Assembly: GCA_905193725.1 (NCBI GenBank)
Contig: CAJJPW010000064.1
Span: 1 to 10,104 of the forward strand
Direction of reading: 5' to 3'
Length of the DNA stretch: 10,104 nt
Source: an uncultured Eubacteriales bacterium
GTDB taxonomy: Bacteria > Bacillota > Clostridia > Christensenellales > Christensenellaceae
Shown piece after piece: positions 1-7,054 of this stretch; the first letter of the stretch is position 1, and each line of letters starts with the position of its first letter. The notes under the pieces were generated by a model. The model saw nothing but the letters and a program-made list of their open reading frames with translations, searched no databases and had not been told where the DNA came from. Both the position numbers and the translations under genes were made by a program.

Positions 1-1
1 G

Positions 2-442
2 TCTTATGTGGAGATGGGGGCACTGATTTGTATGGGAATTGCCATCCACAACTTGCCGGAGGGAATTGCTGTGGGTTCTGGGCTATCCAAACCTGGGGAT
101 TTTGGCTTTGGATTGGCACTGCTTTTGATGATCCACAACATACCCGAGGGAGCGGCCATGGGCATTCCACTGAAATTGGGGGGAGTAGGCAAGGTGAAAA
201 TTCTGCTCTACGCCTTTTTAGTGGGGTTCCCTACGGCGATTGGTGCGCTTATTGGCAGACTGGTGGGCAATATTTCTCCCATGTTTATTGGCGCGGCCAT
301 GGCATTTGCCGCAGGGGCAATGCTCTATGTGACGCTCAAAGAGCTCGTTCCGGAATCCATTGAAATGGGGAAAATAGGCACTACTTTATGGTCAGTATTG
401 CTAGGACTGGGCATTGGCGCGGCGATTGTATTTTTTGTTTGA
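2..442 (+). CDS. ZIP-family divalent metal transporter, 3' fragment
   Basis: The gene begins upstream of the window; the last 146 residues are present. This membrane carrier family moves divalent metals such as zinc, iron or manganese towards the cytoplasm. The fragment has the two hallmark metal-site motifs of adjacent ZIP helices: HNLPEG at fragment residues 16-21 and HNIPEG at 45-50. Three further hydrophobic segments follow, the last ending the protein at a hydrophobic C-terminus. A conserved Glu/His metal site made by these two helices is established for the family; the metal carried here cannot be read from sequence. The reading frame is open to the left edge, so the GTG at 8 and the ATG at 14 are internal codons, not starts. 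The stop lies 59 nt before the next gene, with no terminator-like hairpin between, so co-transcription is possible. A ZupT/GufA-like member is most likely. Confidence 0.9.
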   Translation, partial: SYVEMGALICMGIAIHNLPEGIAVGSGLSKPGDFGFGLALLLMIHNIPEGAAMGIPLKLGGVGKVKILLYAFLVGFPTAIGALIGRLVGNISPMFIGAAMAFAAGAMLYVTLKELVPESIEMGKIGTTLWSVLLGLGIGAAIVFFV

Positions 443-501
443 TCGATCTATTGATAGAAAGAGCCAACAACAGAAGCGGCATGTAGCTTGATAAGAGGAC
501 A

Positions 502-1563
502 GTGAGGTTAACAGCGGTGAAGCGGCAGACGAGAGTATTTGATGAGGCCCATCTGGAAGAGGGAATTGCATATGGCGCGCAAGTAATCCAAGAGGGGGGC
601 CTGGTGGCTATGCCCACAGAGACGGTGTATGGTTTAGGGGCGGACGCTTTTCAGGTGGAGGCAGTGCGTAGCATTTTTCAGGCAAAGGGCCGGCCGGTAG
701 ATAATCCCTTAATTGTGCATATCGCCTGCACGGAGGATGTGGAAAAACTATCAGCTGATATTCCACCGGCAGCGCAGCAGCTGATGAATGAGTTTTGGCC
801 AGGGCCTCTCACCATTATCCTTCCAAAAAGACAGGAGGTTCCTTATGAAGTCTCTGGAGGACTGGAGACGGTGGCAGTGAGGTTTCCAAGCCATCCAGTT
901 GCCAGAGAGTTAATCGCCCGCAGTGGACGGCCAATTGCGGCACCCAGCGCTAACCTGTCGGGAAAACCCAGTCCCACCTGTGTGCAACACGTAATAGATG
1001 ACATGGCGGGAAAGATCGACGTGATCTTAGATGGCGGAGAGTGCCAAGTGGGCCTAGAATCCACGGTAGTAGATTGTACCTGTCAGGTTCCTTTGATTTT
1101 GCGGCCGGGGGCGATAACTCCCTTGATGATTCGCCAGGCGGTAGGAGATGTGGCGGTGAGTCCGGCAGTGCTGGAGGGAGTGCCAGAGGGGCAGAAGGCG
1201 GCTTCTCCTGGCATGAAGTACAAGCACTACGCTCCAAAAGCAGCAGTGTATGTAGTGTCTGGTGAAAATGAAGAGGAAATTACACAGAAAATAAAATTAC
1301 GCTATGATAATGACATAAAATGTGGTAAAATAGTCTTAATTATATGTGGCAGACATAAAAAATCCCAGTATGGAAGCCGAAATGCCCTGAGTTATGAGGG
1401 AGAGGGGAGCATGGAACTGTTGGCAAAGCAGTTATTTTCTGTTCTCCGACAGGCGGACAAAAATCATGTGGATGTGATCTATTTTGAAGAGATAAAAGAT
1501 GACCAACTGGGACTTGCCATCATGAATCGAGTGATTCGTGCGGCAGGGTTTCATATCATTTGA
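502..1563 (+). CDS. ywlC: Sua5/YwlC-type L-threonylcarbamoyladenylate synthase
   Basis: This cytoplasmic enzyme makes threonylcarbamoyl-AMP from threonine, bicarbonate and ATP. The TsaD complex then transfers the group to A37 of ANN-decoding tRNAs (t6A). The YrdC-like domain covers about residues 15-210, with PTETVYGLG at 38-46, KGRP at 62-65 and SANLSG at 149-154. The linker motif SPGMKYKHYAP follows at 235-245, then a C-terminal Sua5 domain to residue 353. The length is typical of Sua5 rather than of short TsaC. The start is uncertain. GTG 502 is preceded by AAGAGGA only 2 nt away, which is too close for a good Shine-Dalgarno. GTG 517 has GTGAGG (502-507) 9 nt upstream and gives an N-terminus (MKRQTRVFDE) more like relatives, so it may be the true start. 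The segment around 1270-1370 is visibly AT-richer than the rest and falls in the variable part of the Sua5 domain. Confidence 0.95.
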   Translation: MRLTAVKRQTRVFDEAHLEEGIAYGAQVIQEGGLVAMPTETVYGLGADAFQVEAVRSIFQAKGRPVDNPLIVHIACTEDVEKLSADIPPAAQQLMNEFWPGPLTIILPKRQEVPYEVSGGLETVAVRFPSHPVARELIARSGRPIAAPSANLSGKPSPTCVQHVIDDMAGKIDVILDGGECQVGLESTVVDCTCQVPLILRPGAITPLMIRQAVGDVAVSPAVLEGVPEGQKAASPGMKYKHYAPKAAVYVVSGENEEEITQKIKLRYDNDIKCGKIVLIICGRHKKSQYGSRNALSYEGEGSMELLAKQLFSVLRQADKNHVDVIYFEEIKDDQLGLAIMNRVIRAAGFHII

Positions 1564-1578
1564 TTTGTGATATATTAT
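1550..1578 (+). promoter_or_regulatory. candidate sigma-A promoter ahead of ywlE
   Basis: TTCATA (1550-1555, 4 of 6 matches to the -35 consensus) is separated by 17 nt from TATTAT (1573-1578, 5 of 6 matches to the -10 consensus). It straddles the end of ywlC and the AT-rich gap before ywlE. Such matches occur by chance in AT-rich DNA, and read-through from ywlC could serve the downstream genes just as well. Confidence 0.25.
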
Positions 1579-1600
1579 AGTACATAGGATTTTAAATATT

Positions 1601-1606
1601 AGGAGG
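1601..1606 (+). promoter_or_regulatory. ywlE ribosome binding site with long spacing
   Basis: AGGAGG is a perfect Shine-Dalgarno core but lies 13 nt before the ATG at 1620, longer than the usual 5-10 nt. An in-frame TAA at 1611-1613 excludes any earlier start, and the catalytic Cys at residue 7 excludes a later one, so the wide spacing appears real. Confidence 0.7.
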
Positions 1607-1619
1607 TTTATAAAAACGG

Positions 1620-2114
1620 ATGAACATATTACTGGTGTGTACAGGTAATACGTGCAGAAGTGCGATGGCAGAGGAATTATTTGACGATGCAGTAGACCGA
1701 AGTAGTAGCTTAAAGGGAAAAGTGAAGGTGAAATCGGCGGGAACATTTGCCTGCGAAGGGGCGGAGGCGACTCCCCAGGCCATACGGGTGATGGAGGAGG
1801 AATACGACCTGGATCTAGACCGGCATAAAGCGGTGCAGTACACGGCAGAGCTGGGGGAATGGGCGGATGTGATCCTCACTATGGAGGCGGCGCAAATCGA
1901 CCAATTGGAAGCGATGGACCCAGAATCAGCAGATAAAATGCACACCCTCATAGGATATGCCAAAGGAGTAAAGGGTTATCCAGGAGATGATCAGGCCTTT
2001 GATATTGAAGACCCCTATGGGGAGGGATATGAAGAATACAAAAGCTGTGCAAACCAACTCCACAATCTGGCACAGGTGATTGTAGACCAGCTGGAAAAGG
2101 AGATAGGCGATTGA
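1620..2114 (+). CDS. ywlE: Low-molecular-weight phosphatase, YwlE-type protein-arginine phosphatase
   Basis: This is a cytoplasmic low-molecular-weight protein-tyrosine-phosphatase-fold enzyme of 164 residues. The P-loop is at the extreme N-terminus as CTGNTCRS, with nucleophile Cys7 and phosphate-binding Arg13; the general acid is Asp131 in a DPYG motif. In B. subtilis YwlE, Thr at P-loop position 11 selects phosphoarginine over phosphotyrosine, and Thr11 is present here. The likely role is therefore reversing protein-arginine phosphorylation by a McsB-type kinase, the mark that sends proteins to ClpCP. That assignment combines a visible residue with known family biology; no mcsAB or clpC gene is in view. 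Linkage to ywlC and rpiB matches the Bacillus ywl cluster. At 164 residues it is slightly longer than the roughly 150-residue Bacillus protein, with extra residues around 25-36. A tyrosine-specific phosphatase is the alternative. Confidence 0.92.
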   Translation: MNILLVCTGNTCRSAMAEELFDDAVDRSSSLKGKVKVKSAGTFACEGAEATPQAIRVMEEEYDLDLDRHKAVQYTAELGEWADVILTMEAAQIDQLEAMDPESADKMHTLIGYAKGVKGYPGDDQAFDIEDPYGEGYEEYKSCANQLHNLAQVIVDQLEKEIGD

Positions 2115-2173
2115 TTATCCTGTGCCCATGAGGCGCATGAAAATAGAAACAACAGATTGTGAAAAGACAAATT

Positions 2174-2179
2174 GAGGAG
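2174..2179 (+). promoter_or_regulatory. rpiB ribosome binding site that fixes the start
   Basis: GAGGAG lies 8 nt before ATG 2188. The in-frame GTG 2179 overlaps it and ATG 2182 is only 2 nt away, so both are poor starts. ATG 2188 also gives the family's standard MKIAIGADHGG N-terminus. Confidence 0.8.
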
Positions 2180-2187
2180 TGATGGAC

Positions 2188-2637
2188 ATGAAAATTGCAA
2201 TTGGCGCAGACCACGGTGGCGTAGATCTAAAAAAAGAAGTGATGGACTTTTTAGAGAAAAACGGTTATGAAGTGATCAACTTTGGAACGGATACCCACGA
2301 TGCTGTGGACTACCCAGATATTGCTGAAAAAGTGGCTTTGGCAGTCAAAGATGGCAAGGCAGATAGAGGAATTTTGATTTGTGGAACGGGTATTGGCATC
2401 TCCATTGCGGCTAACAAGATCCCTGGGATCCGCTGTGCACTGCTCAGCGATGTGTTTAGCGCTAAGGCCACAAGAGAGCACAACGATGCTAACATCATGG
2501 CAATGGGTGGCCGAGTAATGGGCCCTGGGCTTGCATTGGAAATTGTAAACGCGTTTTTGACTACAGAATTTTCCAATGGCGAGCGCCATATCAACCGGAT
2601 TCATAAAATCAGTGAATTAGAGAAAAAATACAGATAA
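2188..2637 (+). CDS. rpiB: Ribose-5-phosphate isomerase B
   Basis: This cytoplasmic enzyme interconverts ribose 5-phosphate and ribulose 5-phosphate in the non-oxidative pentose phosphate pathway, supplying the precursor of PRPP. The protein is 149 residues, the same as its Bacillus counterpart YwlF. It shows the RpiB/LacAB signature: GADHGG at 6-11, CGTGIGISIAANK with catalytic-type Cys65 at 65-77, and REHNDAN with His98 at 96-102. Cys65 and His98 correspond to Cys66 and His99 of E. coli RpiB. I chose ATG 2188 rather than upstream in-frame starts because of the Shine-Dalgarno position. The gene follows ywlE by 73 nt and precedes upp by 29 nt, so it is probably in the same transcript. Placing a PRPP-precursor enzyme beside the PRPP-using Upp is metabolically sensible. 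The sugar isomerases LacA/LacB are relatives, but the context favours RpiB; allose-6-phosphate isomerase activity cannot be excluded. Confidence 0.95.
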   Translation: MKIAIGADHGGVDLKKEVMDFLEKNGYEVINFGTDTHDAVDYPDIAEKVALAVKDGKADRGILICGTGIGISIAANKIPGIRCALLSDVFSAKATREHNDANIMAMGGRVMGPGLALEIVNAFLTTEFSNGERHINRIHKISELEKKYR

Positions 2638-2666
2638 ACTAAAAAAGATACATTGGGGGAAAACAA

Positions 2667-3296
2667 ATGGGTAAGTTAGTTGTAATGGATCATCCGCTGA
2701 TACAGCACAAAGTGTCGCTCATTCGCAACAAATGCACCGGCACAAAGGAATTTAGAGAACTGGTAGAAGAGATTGCCATGCTCATGGCTTATGAGGTGAC
2801 ACGGGATCTCCCACTTAAAGAAGTGGAGATTGAAACACCGGTTGCCAAGGCCAAGACCAAGGTGATTTCTGGAAAGACCTTAGGACTTGTGCCCATTCTG
2901 CGGGCAGGCCTTGGAATGGTCAATGGAGTGCTGCGGTTGGTGCCTTCGGCAAAAGTGGGGCATATTGGCCTTTACCGGGATCCTGAGACACTTCGCCCTG
3001 TGGAGTACTACTGCAAGCTCCCCAATGATATCGACCAAAGAGATCTGATTGTCTTAGATCCTATGGTAGCGACAGGCGGCAGCGCATCTGGCGCCATCAC
3101 CCTGGTCAAGCAGAAAGGGGCAAAAAATGTCAAACTCATGTGCCTAATCGCCTCTAGAGGTGGACTGGAAGAAGTGATGGCAGAACATGATGATGTAGAT
3201 GTATATGTGGCTGCGGTGGACGACACGCTCAACGATCATGGGTACATCGTTCCGGGATTGGGAGATGCAGGAGATAGGTTATTCGGCACGAAATAG
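2667..3296 (+). CDS. upp: Uracil phosphoribosyltransferase
   Basis: This cytoplasmic pyrimidine-salvage enzyme converts uracil and PRPP to UMP and pyrophosphate. The protein is 209 residues, the standard bacterial length. Visible features are [11 protein letters not shown] in the N-terminal half, the PRPP-binding loop [11 protein letters not shown] at 130-140, and the C-terminal uracil-binding stretch [13 protein letters not shown] just before the end. No key motif is missing. The ATG has GGGGGA (2655-2660) 6 nt upstream. It is the last gene of the left-hand unit, being followed by a strong intrinsic terminator. In Bacillus subtilis upp lies directly before the F-type ATP synthase operon; here the next genes encode a V/A-type enzyme. 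I see no attenuator or PyrR-like site in the short leader, so any regulation must come from further upstream. Confidence 0.97.
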   Translation: MGKLVVMDHPLIQHKVSLIRNKCTGTKEFRELVEEIAMLMAYEVTRDLPLKEVEIETPVAKAKTKVISGKTLGLVPILRAGLGMVNGVLRLVPSAKVGHIGLYRDPETLRPVEYYCKLPNDIDQRDLIVLDPMVATGGSASGAITLVKQKGAKNVKLMCLIASRGGLEEVMAEHDDVDVYVAAVDDTLNDHGYIVPGLGDAGDRLFGTK

Positions 3297-3410
3297 GGGC
3301 TTGATCTTATCTAAAAAGTGTGAATGGTTAGAGCAAAATTGCAGACAATATATGCTGAAAAAGCATGACAAAAAACTGACATATTTTTACTGTTAGTGAA
3401 CTAAAATTGT

Positions 3411-3465
3411 GAGGATAGAAAGTACTGAAATAAAATAAGAACGGGACATTTTCTATCCTCTTTTT
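3411..3465 (+). terminator. Rho-independent terminator after upp
   Basis: The left arm GAGGATAGAAA (3411-3421) and right arm TTTCTATCCTC (3450-3460) are perfect 11-nt reverse complements, extendable by a G-T and a T-A pair. TTTTT (3461-3465) follows immediately. The loop of about 24-28 nt is unusually long for an intrinsic terminator, but the stem plus T-tract is otherwise canonical. It lies 114 nt after the upp stop and separates the salvage genes from the ATPase operon. Confidence 0.85.
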
Positions 3466-3587
3466 GTAAATAGCAGTAAAAATGAGGATATTTTTCTCGC
3501 CATCGTGATTGACTAACTTGGATAAAATGGAAATTCAAAGTGCAGTAGGTGAGTCAAGAGAGAAGAAATATTATAAGAAGACAGATA

Positions 3588-3617
3588 TTGTTAGATGAAG
3601 AACCGAAACCATAATAA
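3588..3617 (+). promoter_or_regulatory. weak candidate promoter for the V-ATPase operon
   Basis: TTGTTA (3588-3593) and TAATAA (3612-3617) are separated by 18 nt. A start about 7 nt downstream would leave only a short leader before the AGGTGA ribosome binding site (3630-3635). A promoter somewhere between the terminator and the first ATPase gene is expected, but this exact placement is tentative. A TTGACT at 3509-3514 has no good -10 at the right distance. Confidence 0.25.
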
Positions 3618-3639
3618 TATATTGTAAGTAGGTGAAAAT

Positions 3640-3948
3640 ATGTCCAAAAGCGCTTTAGAGCAGATTAAAGAGGCAGAGGAACGGGCAAAACAAATAGTAG
3701 AACAGGCCCGCCAAAAGGCTCAAGGAATGGCCAAAGCAGCGCAGGCAGAGGCTTTGACTTTAGTAGAGGAAAAGGAGGAGCAGGCGCGCAAACAAGTTGG
3801 AGCAGAAAAACAGGCGTATTTGACAAAACTCTCTGAAGAGTATGAATCGCTCAAACGTGAGAACGATGCAAAATGTCAACAGCTAAAACAAGATGCTCTG
3901 GCAAATTTACCGAGAGCAAAAGATTTTGTGCTGGGGAGGATATTATAA
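3640..3948 (+). CDS. ntpF: V/A-type ATP synthase subunit H (G-like), peripheral stalk
   Basis: This small 102-residue protein is almost entirely a charged, Ala/Glu/Lys/Gln-rich helix with no membrane segment or Cys-rich motif, as expected for the coiled-coil subunit H (AhaH; NtpF in E. hirae). It pairs with subunit E to form the peripheral stalk that holds the A3B3 head against the membrane subunit I. The start EQIKEAEERAKQIVEQAR is typical of the family. Identification rests on composition, length and being the first gene directly ahead of subunit I, the same place as ntpF. AGGTGA (3630-3635) precedes the ATG. The last residues (AKDFVLGRIL) leave the heptad pattern and probably cap the coiled coil. 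The stop is 3 nt from the next start, so translation of the two is probably coupled. Confidence 0.85.
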   Translation: MSKSALEQIKEAEERAKQIVEQARQKAQGMAKAAQAEALTLVEEKEEQARKQVGAEKQAYLTKLSEEYESLKRENDAKCQQLKQDALANLPRAKDFVLGRIL

Positions 3949-3951
3949 AAA

Positions 3952-5865
3952 ATGGCAATCGTAAGAATGAAAAAAATATCCGCCATCACCTTAAAACAAG
4001 ACTTAAAAACCATTACAAAAGCCCTGCAAAGACTAGGAGCCGTGGAAATCTCTAAGTCCAAGATGGAAGAGAGCACGGAAGAAGAACAGAGCCGTTTTGC
4101 AGGGGAGATTGAGGTTTTAGAGCAAAGATTACAGGATTTGAATTTTGTGTTGGGAATTATCAAACGGTATGACCACACAAAAACCTCATTTTTTGCGCCC
4201 AAACCATTGGTAGGGCTCTCTGATTTTGAAAATCAAGAGGAAAACATTCAAAAAGCCCAACAGATTATTGACACTTCGAAAGAAATTGAGGGCGAGATCA
4301 GTAAATTAAAACATCAAATTACCAAATTAAACACGGTAATGCAGCAGATTCGGCCGTTTGAAAGACTGGAGGTTCCGCTGGAACAGCTGAAACCTACAGC
4401 ACATATGGCCTATGAACTGGGGTTTGTTCCCCTTGCATCTTGGGAGAGAGTGGAGAAGATCTGCCATGAATGCGATGATCTGCTAGAAGTGGAAAAACTG
4501 GGTTCTCAGGAAGACATCGAGGCTGTATTGGTCATGATGCACCAATCGGTGCGGGATAAGGCATTTTTGGCATTAAAAGAAGAGGGCTTTATCGAGGCGC
4601 GGTTTGATCGGTTTTCTGGCACGTGTAGGGAACAGCTGAACAATCTGGAAAGCCAGATCAACCAATGCGGTCAAAAGGTGGAGGAGCTGGAAAAACAGGC
4701 AGCTCAGTTTGCCGAGAGCAAACAGATGCTCCAGCTACTATATGAATATACGGAAAATGAGCTGGATAAGTGGAAGGCCTCTTCGCTGTTTGGCGCCACA
4801 GATGCCACATATATGATCAACGGTTATATCAAAGAACACGATGCCTCGAAAGTGGAACAACTCTTTCAAAAGGAGCTGGAGGGACGGTACTACTTGGAGC
4901 TTTCCGACCCAGCAGAGGATGAGGATATCCCTACGGCCCTAGAAAATCCGAAGCTGATTCAACCCTTTGAGGCTGTGACAGACATGTATTCTGTGCCTAG
5001 CCCAAGAGGGCTGGATCCCAATAAAGTTATGGCACCCTTTTACTTCCTATTTTTTGGCATGATGCTATCAGATGCTGGATACGGGGTGGTGATGTCCATT
5101 GGATGCACCATATTGTTGTTCATTAAAAAGCCAAGTGGAATGATGAAAAAGATCATCACATTATTGGCCATTTGTGGTATTTCCACGGTAATTTGGGGGA
5201 TATTGTTTGGTGGCTGGTTTGGCTTTTCCGTGCCGCCTCTCATGTTCAACCCCATGGATGAACCGATCAACATGCTGATATTGTGTCTAGGGCTGGGGGC
5301 GATTCACATCGTAACAGGCCTGATCGTAGGGGCGTATATGAATATCCGGAGAGGCCAGGTATGGGACGCGATTTTTGACCAGGGATTTTGGATTCTGGTA
5401 TTTGTGTCGATACCGTTCTTCGTCTTGCCCGGACTTTCTACGGTCGGAATGATACTGGTGATCATCAGCGTAGTAGGATTACTGTGCACCCAGGGAAGAC
5501 ATAAAAAGGGAATTGTGAAAAAGGTAGTAGGCGGCCTCGCTAGTTTATACGACGTCACTTCGTATTTATCAGATGTGCTGTCGTACTGTCGTATCTTTGG
5601 CCTAGCGCTGGCGACCAGCGTCATCGCCATGGTATTTAACACCATCAGCGAAATGCTCACAGGGAGCTGGATAGGATATATTTTTGCGGCGGCGGGTTTC
5701 CTAATTGGCCATATATTCAACATTGCCATCAATGCACTGGGGTCATATGTGCACACCAGCCGTTTGCAATACATTGAGTTTTTCAACAAGTTTTATGAGG
5801 GAGGCGGTAGGGCATTTAAACCCTTGGGCATTCGCCTCAAGAACTTTAGAATGGAAAACAAATAG
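3952..5865 (+). CDS. ntpI: V/A-type ATP synthase subunit I (a-subunit), membrane stator
   Basis: This is the stator subunit of the Vo membrane part, forming the ion half-channels beside the K ring. At 637 residues it is close to the E. hirae NtpI length. Residues 1 to about 355 are hydrophilic with coiled-coil stretches, the cytoplasmic arm that binds the E/H stalks. From about 360 a run of hydrophobic helices begins with the family motif FGMMLSDAGYGV (368-379). Arg547 in SDVLSYCRIFGLALA and Arg604 in HTSRLQYIEFF are spaced like Arg573 and Arg629 of E. hirae NtpI, the residues that face the rotor carboxylate. GGGGAGGA lies 11 nt before ATG 3952. No truncation or frameshift is seen, since the helices run through to the conserved FYEGGGRAFKPL end. 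A 75-nt gap follows before subunit K. Confidence 0.96.
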   Translation: MAIVRMKKISAITLKQDLKTITKALQRLGAVEISKSKMEESTEEEQSRFAGEIEVLEQRLQDLNFVLGIIKRYDHTKTSFFAPKPLVGLSDFENQEENIQKAQQIIDTSKEIEGEISKLKHQITKLNTVMQQIRPFERLEVPLEQLKPTAHMAYELGFVPLASWERVEKICHECDDLLEVEKLGSQEDIEAVLVMMHQSVRDKAFLALKEEGFIEARFDRFSGTCREQLNNLESQINQCGQKVEELEKQAAQFAESKQMLQLLYEYTENELDKWKASSLFGATDATYMINGYIKEHDASKVEQLFQKELEGRYYLELSDPAEDEDIPTALENPKLIQPFEAVTDMYSVPSPRGLDPNKVMAPFYFLFFGMMLSDAGYGVVMSIGCTILLFIKKPSGMMKKIITLLAICGISTVIWGILFGGWFGFSVPPLMFNPMDEPINMLILCLGLGAIHIVTGLIVGAYMNIRRGQVWDAIFDQGFWILVFVSIPFFVLPGLSTVGMILVIISVVGLLCTQGRHKKGIVKKVVGGLASLYDVTSYLSDVLSYCRIFGLALATSVIAMVFNTISEMLTGSWIGYIFAAAGFLIGHIFNIAINALGSYVHTSRLQYIEFFNKFYEGGGRAFKPLGIRLKNFRMENK

Positions 5866-5924
5866 CAAAACGATTTATATAACGGACTTAATAACATTAC
5901 TATAAAAAAGATGGATAAAATTTC

Positions 5925-5932
5925 TAGGAGGT
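5925..5932 (+). promoter_or_regulatory. strong ribosome binding site of subunit K
   Basis: TAGGAGGT, close to a full anti-Shine-Dalgarno complement, lies 8 nt before the ATG. It is the best-placed strong site in the ATPase operon and sits at the end of a 75-nt AT-rich gap. This fits the need for many K copies per enzyme. Confidence 0.8.
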
Positions 5933-5934
5933 AA

Positions 5935-6420
<486 letters not shown>

Positions 6421-6427
6421 TGGATAG

Positions 6428-7054
6428 ATGGAAACGGAGTGTACGCAATTGTCTAATATCAACCATATTATAGACAAGATCATAGAGGATGCAGAGAAGA
6501 AAGCCCAGGATATTTTGCAGCAGGAGCAGGAAAAAAGCCAAGGAATTCTGGCAAAGGCTCAAAAGAGCGCTGATCAGAAATTTGAGGGCATTCTCCAGGA
6601 GTATCAAAGAGAGTGCGAAGAGGAAAGGACTCGATTTCTGGCTACCAGTGATTTGGAGTTCCGCAAGGAAATCTTAGCGGCCAAACAGGAAGTGCTAGAA
6701 GAGGTTTTCCAGGGAGTTTATGACCAGCTGATCGGCTTAGAAGATCAGGAATTTCTGGCGCTGGCTGAGAAATTGCTAAAAGAAGCGATAACGACGGGTT
6801 GTGAAGTCGTTGAGCCTGCCCAGCGGGATGAGAAACTCATCGACCAACTGTTTATTGAAAAGGTCAATAAAAGCCTGCCCAATGGGAAACTGACGCTCAG
6901 TGAGAAGACAGCCCAGCTAGGTGAGGACAGAGGTTTTATTGTGATATCTGGCGGCATTGAGATAGACTGTACGATGAAAAATCTTGTCAAACAGACAAAG
7001 GAACAGCTGGAGACAGAGGTCTGTCAAATACTTTTCTCAGGTGAACGAGTATGA
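6428..7054 (+). CDS. ntpE: V/A-type ATP synthase subunit E, peripheral stalk
   Basis: This cytoplasmic stalk subunit pairs with subunit H and caps the non-catalytic B side of the head. The N-terminal half (to about residue 110) is a long Glu/Lys/Gln-rich coiled coil. The C-terminal half is a globular domain ending in the family pattern GGIEIDCTMKNLV...LETEVCQILF. From ATG 6428 the protein has 208 residues. That ATG has no real Shine-Dalgarno (only GGAT close by). The in-frame TTG 6449 has GGAG (6436-6439) 9 nt upstream and would give MSNINHIIDKI, a 201-residue protein with a more typical N-terminus; it may be the true start. The stop overlaps the subunit C start as ATGA, indicating translational coupling. 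Confidence 0.93.
   Translation: METECTQLSNINHIIDKIIEDAEKKAQDILQQEQEKSQGILAKAQKSADQKFEGILQEYQRECEEERTRFLATSDLEFRKEILAAKQEVLEEVFQGVYDQLIGLEDQEFLALAEKLLKEAITTGCEVVEPAQRDEKLIDQLFIEKVNKSLPNGKLTLSEKTAQLGEDRGFIVISGGIEIDCTMKNLVKQTKEQLETEVCQILFSGERV
6436..6439 (+). promoter_or_regulatory. possible ribosome binding site for a TTG start of subunit E
   Basis: GGAG lies 9 nt before TTG 6449 and inside the coding region if ATG 6428 is used. No comparable site precedes ATG 6428. This bears on which of the two starts is used. Confidence 0.45.

Larger units (their letters stand above)
3297..3639. other. 343-nt intergenic region between upp and the V-ATPase operon
   Basis: The region is AT-rich. It holds a small ATGCT/AGCAT hairpin (3352-3366) without a T-tract, the upp terminator (3411-3465), and a weak promoter candidate and ribosome binding site just before the ATPase operon. 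A 23-codon ORF (ATG 3527 to TGA 3598) encodes a Lys/Glu-rich peptide but lacks a convincing Shine-Dalgarno, so I do not call it a gene. I see no riboswitch that I recognise. Confidence 0.6.

Noticed and set aside
449..460. TCTATTGATAGA inverted repeat after the ZIP gene
   Set aside because: A 5-bp stem with a 2-nt loop, AT-rich and without a T-tract, is too weak to be a terminator.
950..1237. 95-codon minus-strand ORF opposite ywlC
   Set aside because: It lies wholly within a well-supported gene, has Pro/Ser/Leu-rich composition typical of an antisense shadow, and resembles no family I recognise.
1303..1331. TGGTAAAAT, an extended -10-like sequence inside ywlC
   Set aside because: There is no acceptable -35 at 16-18 nt, and it lies in a locally AT-rich coding stretch where such matches are expected by chance.
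3199..3396. 65-codon ORF overlapping the end of upp
   Set aside because: It is mostly the shifted frame of the conserved upp C-terminus, lacks a Shine-Dalgarno, and its tail runs into non-coding AT-rich DNA.
3527..3598. 23-codon ORF before the V-ATPase operon
   Set aside because: No convincing ribosome binding site and a low-complexity Lys/Glu composition; not enough to call a gene.
5304..5789. 161-codon minus-strand ORF opposite subunit I
   Set aside because: It lies antisense to the conserved membrane helices of subunit I; the hydrophobic reading is the complement of that region, not independent evidence.
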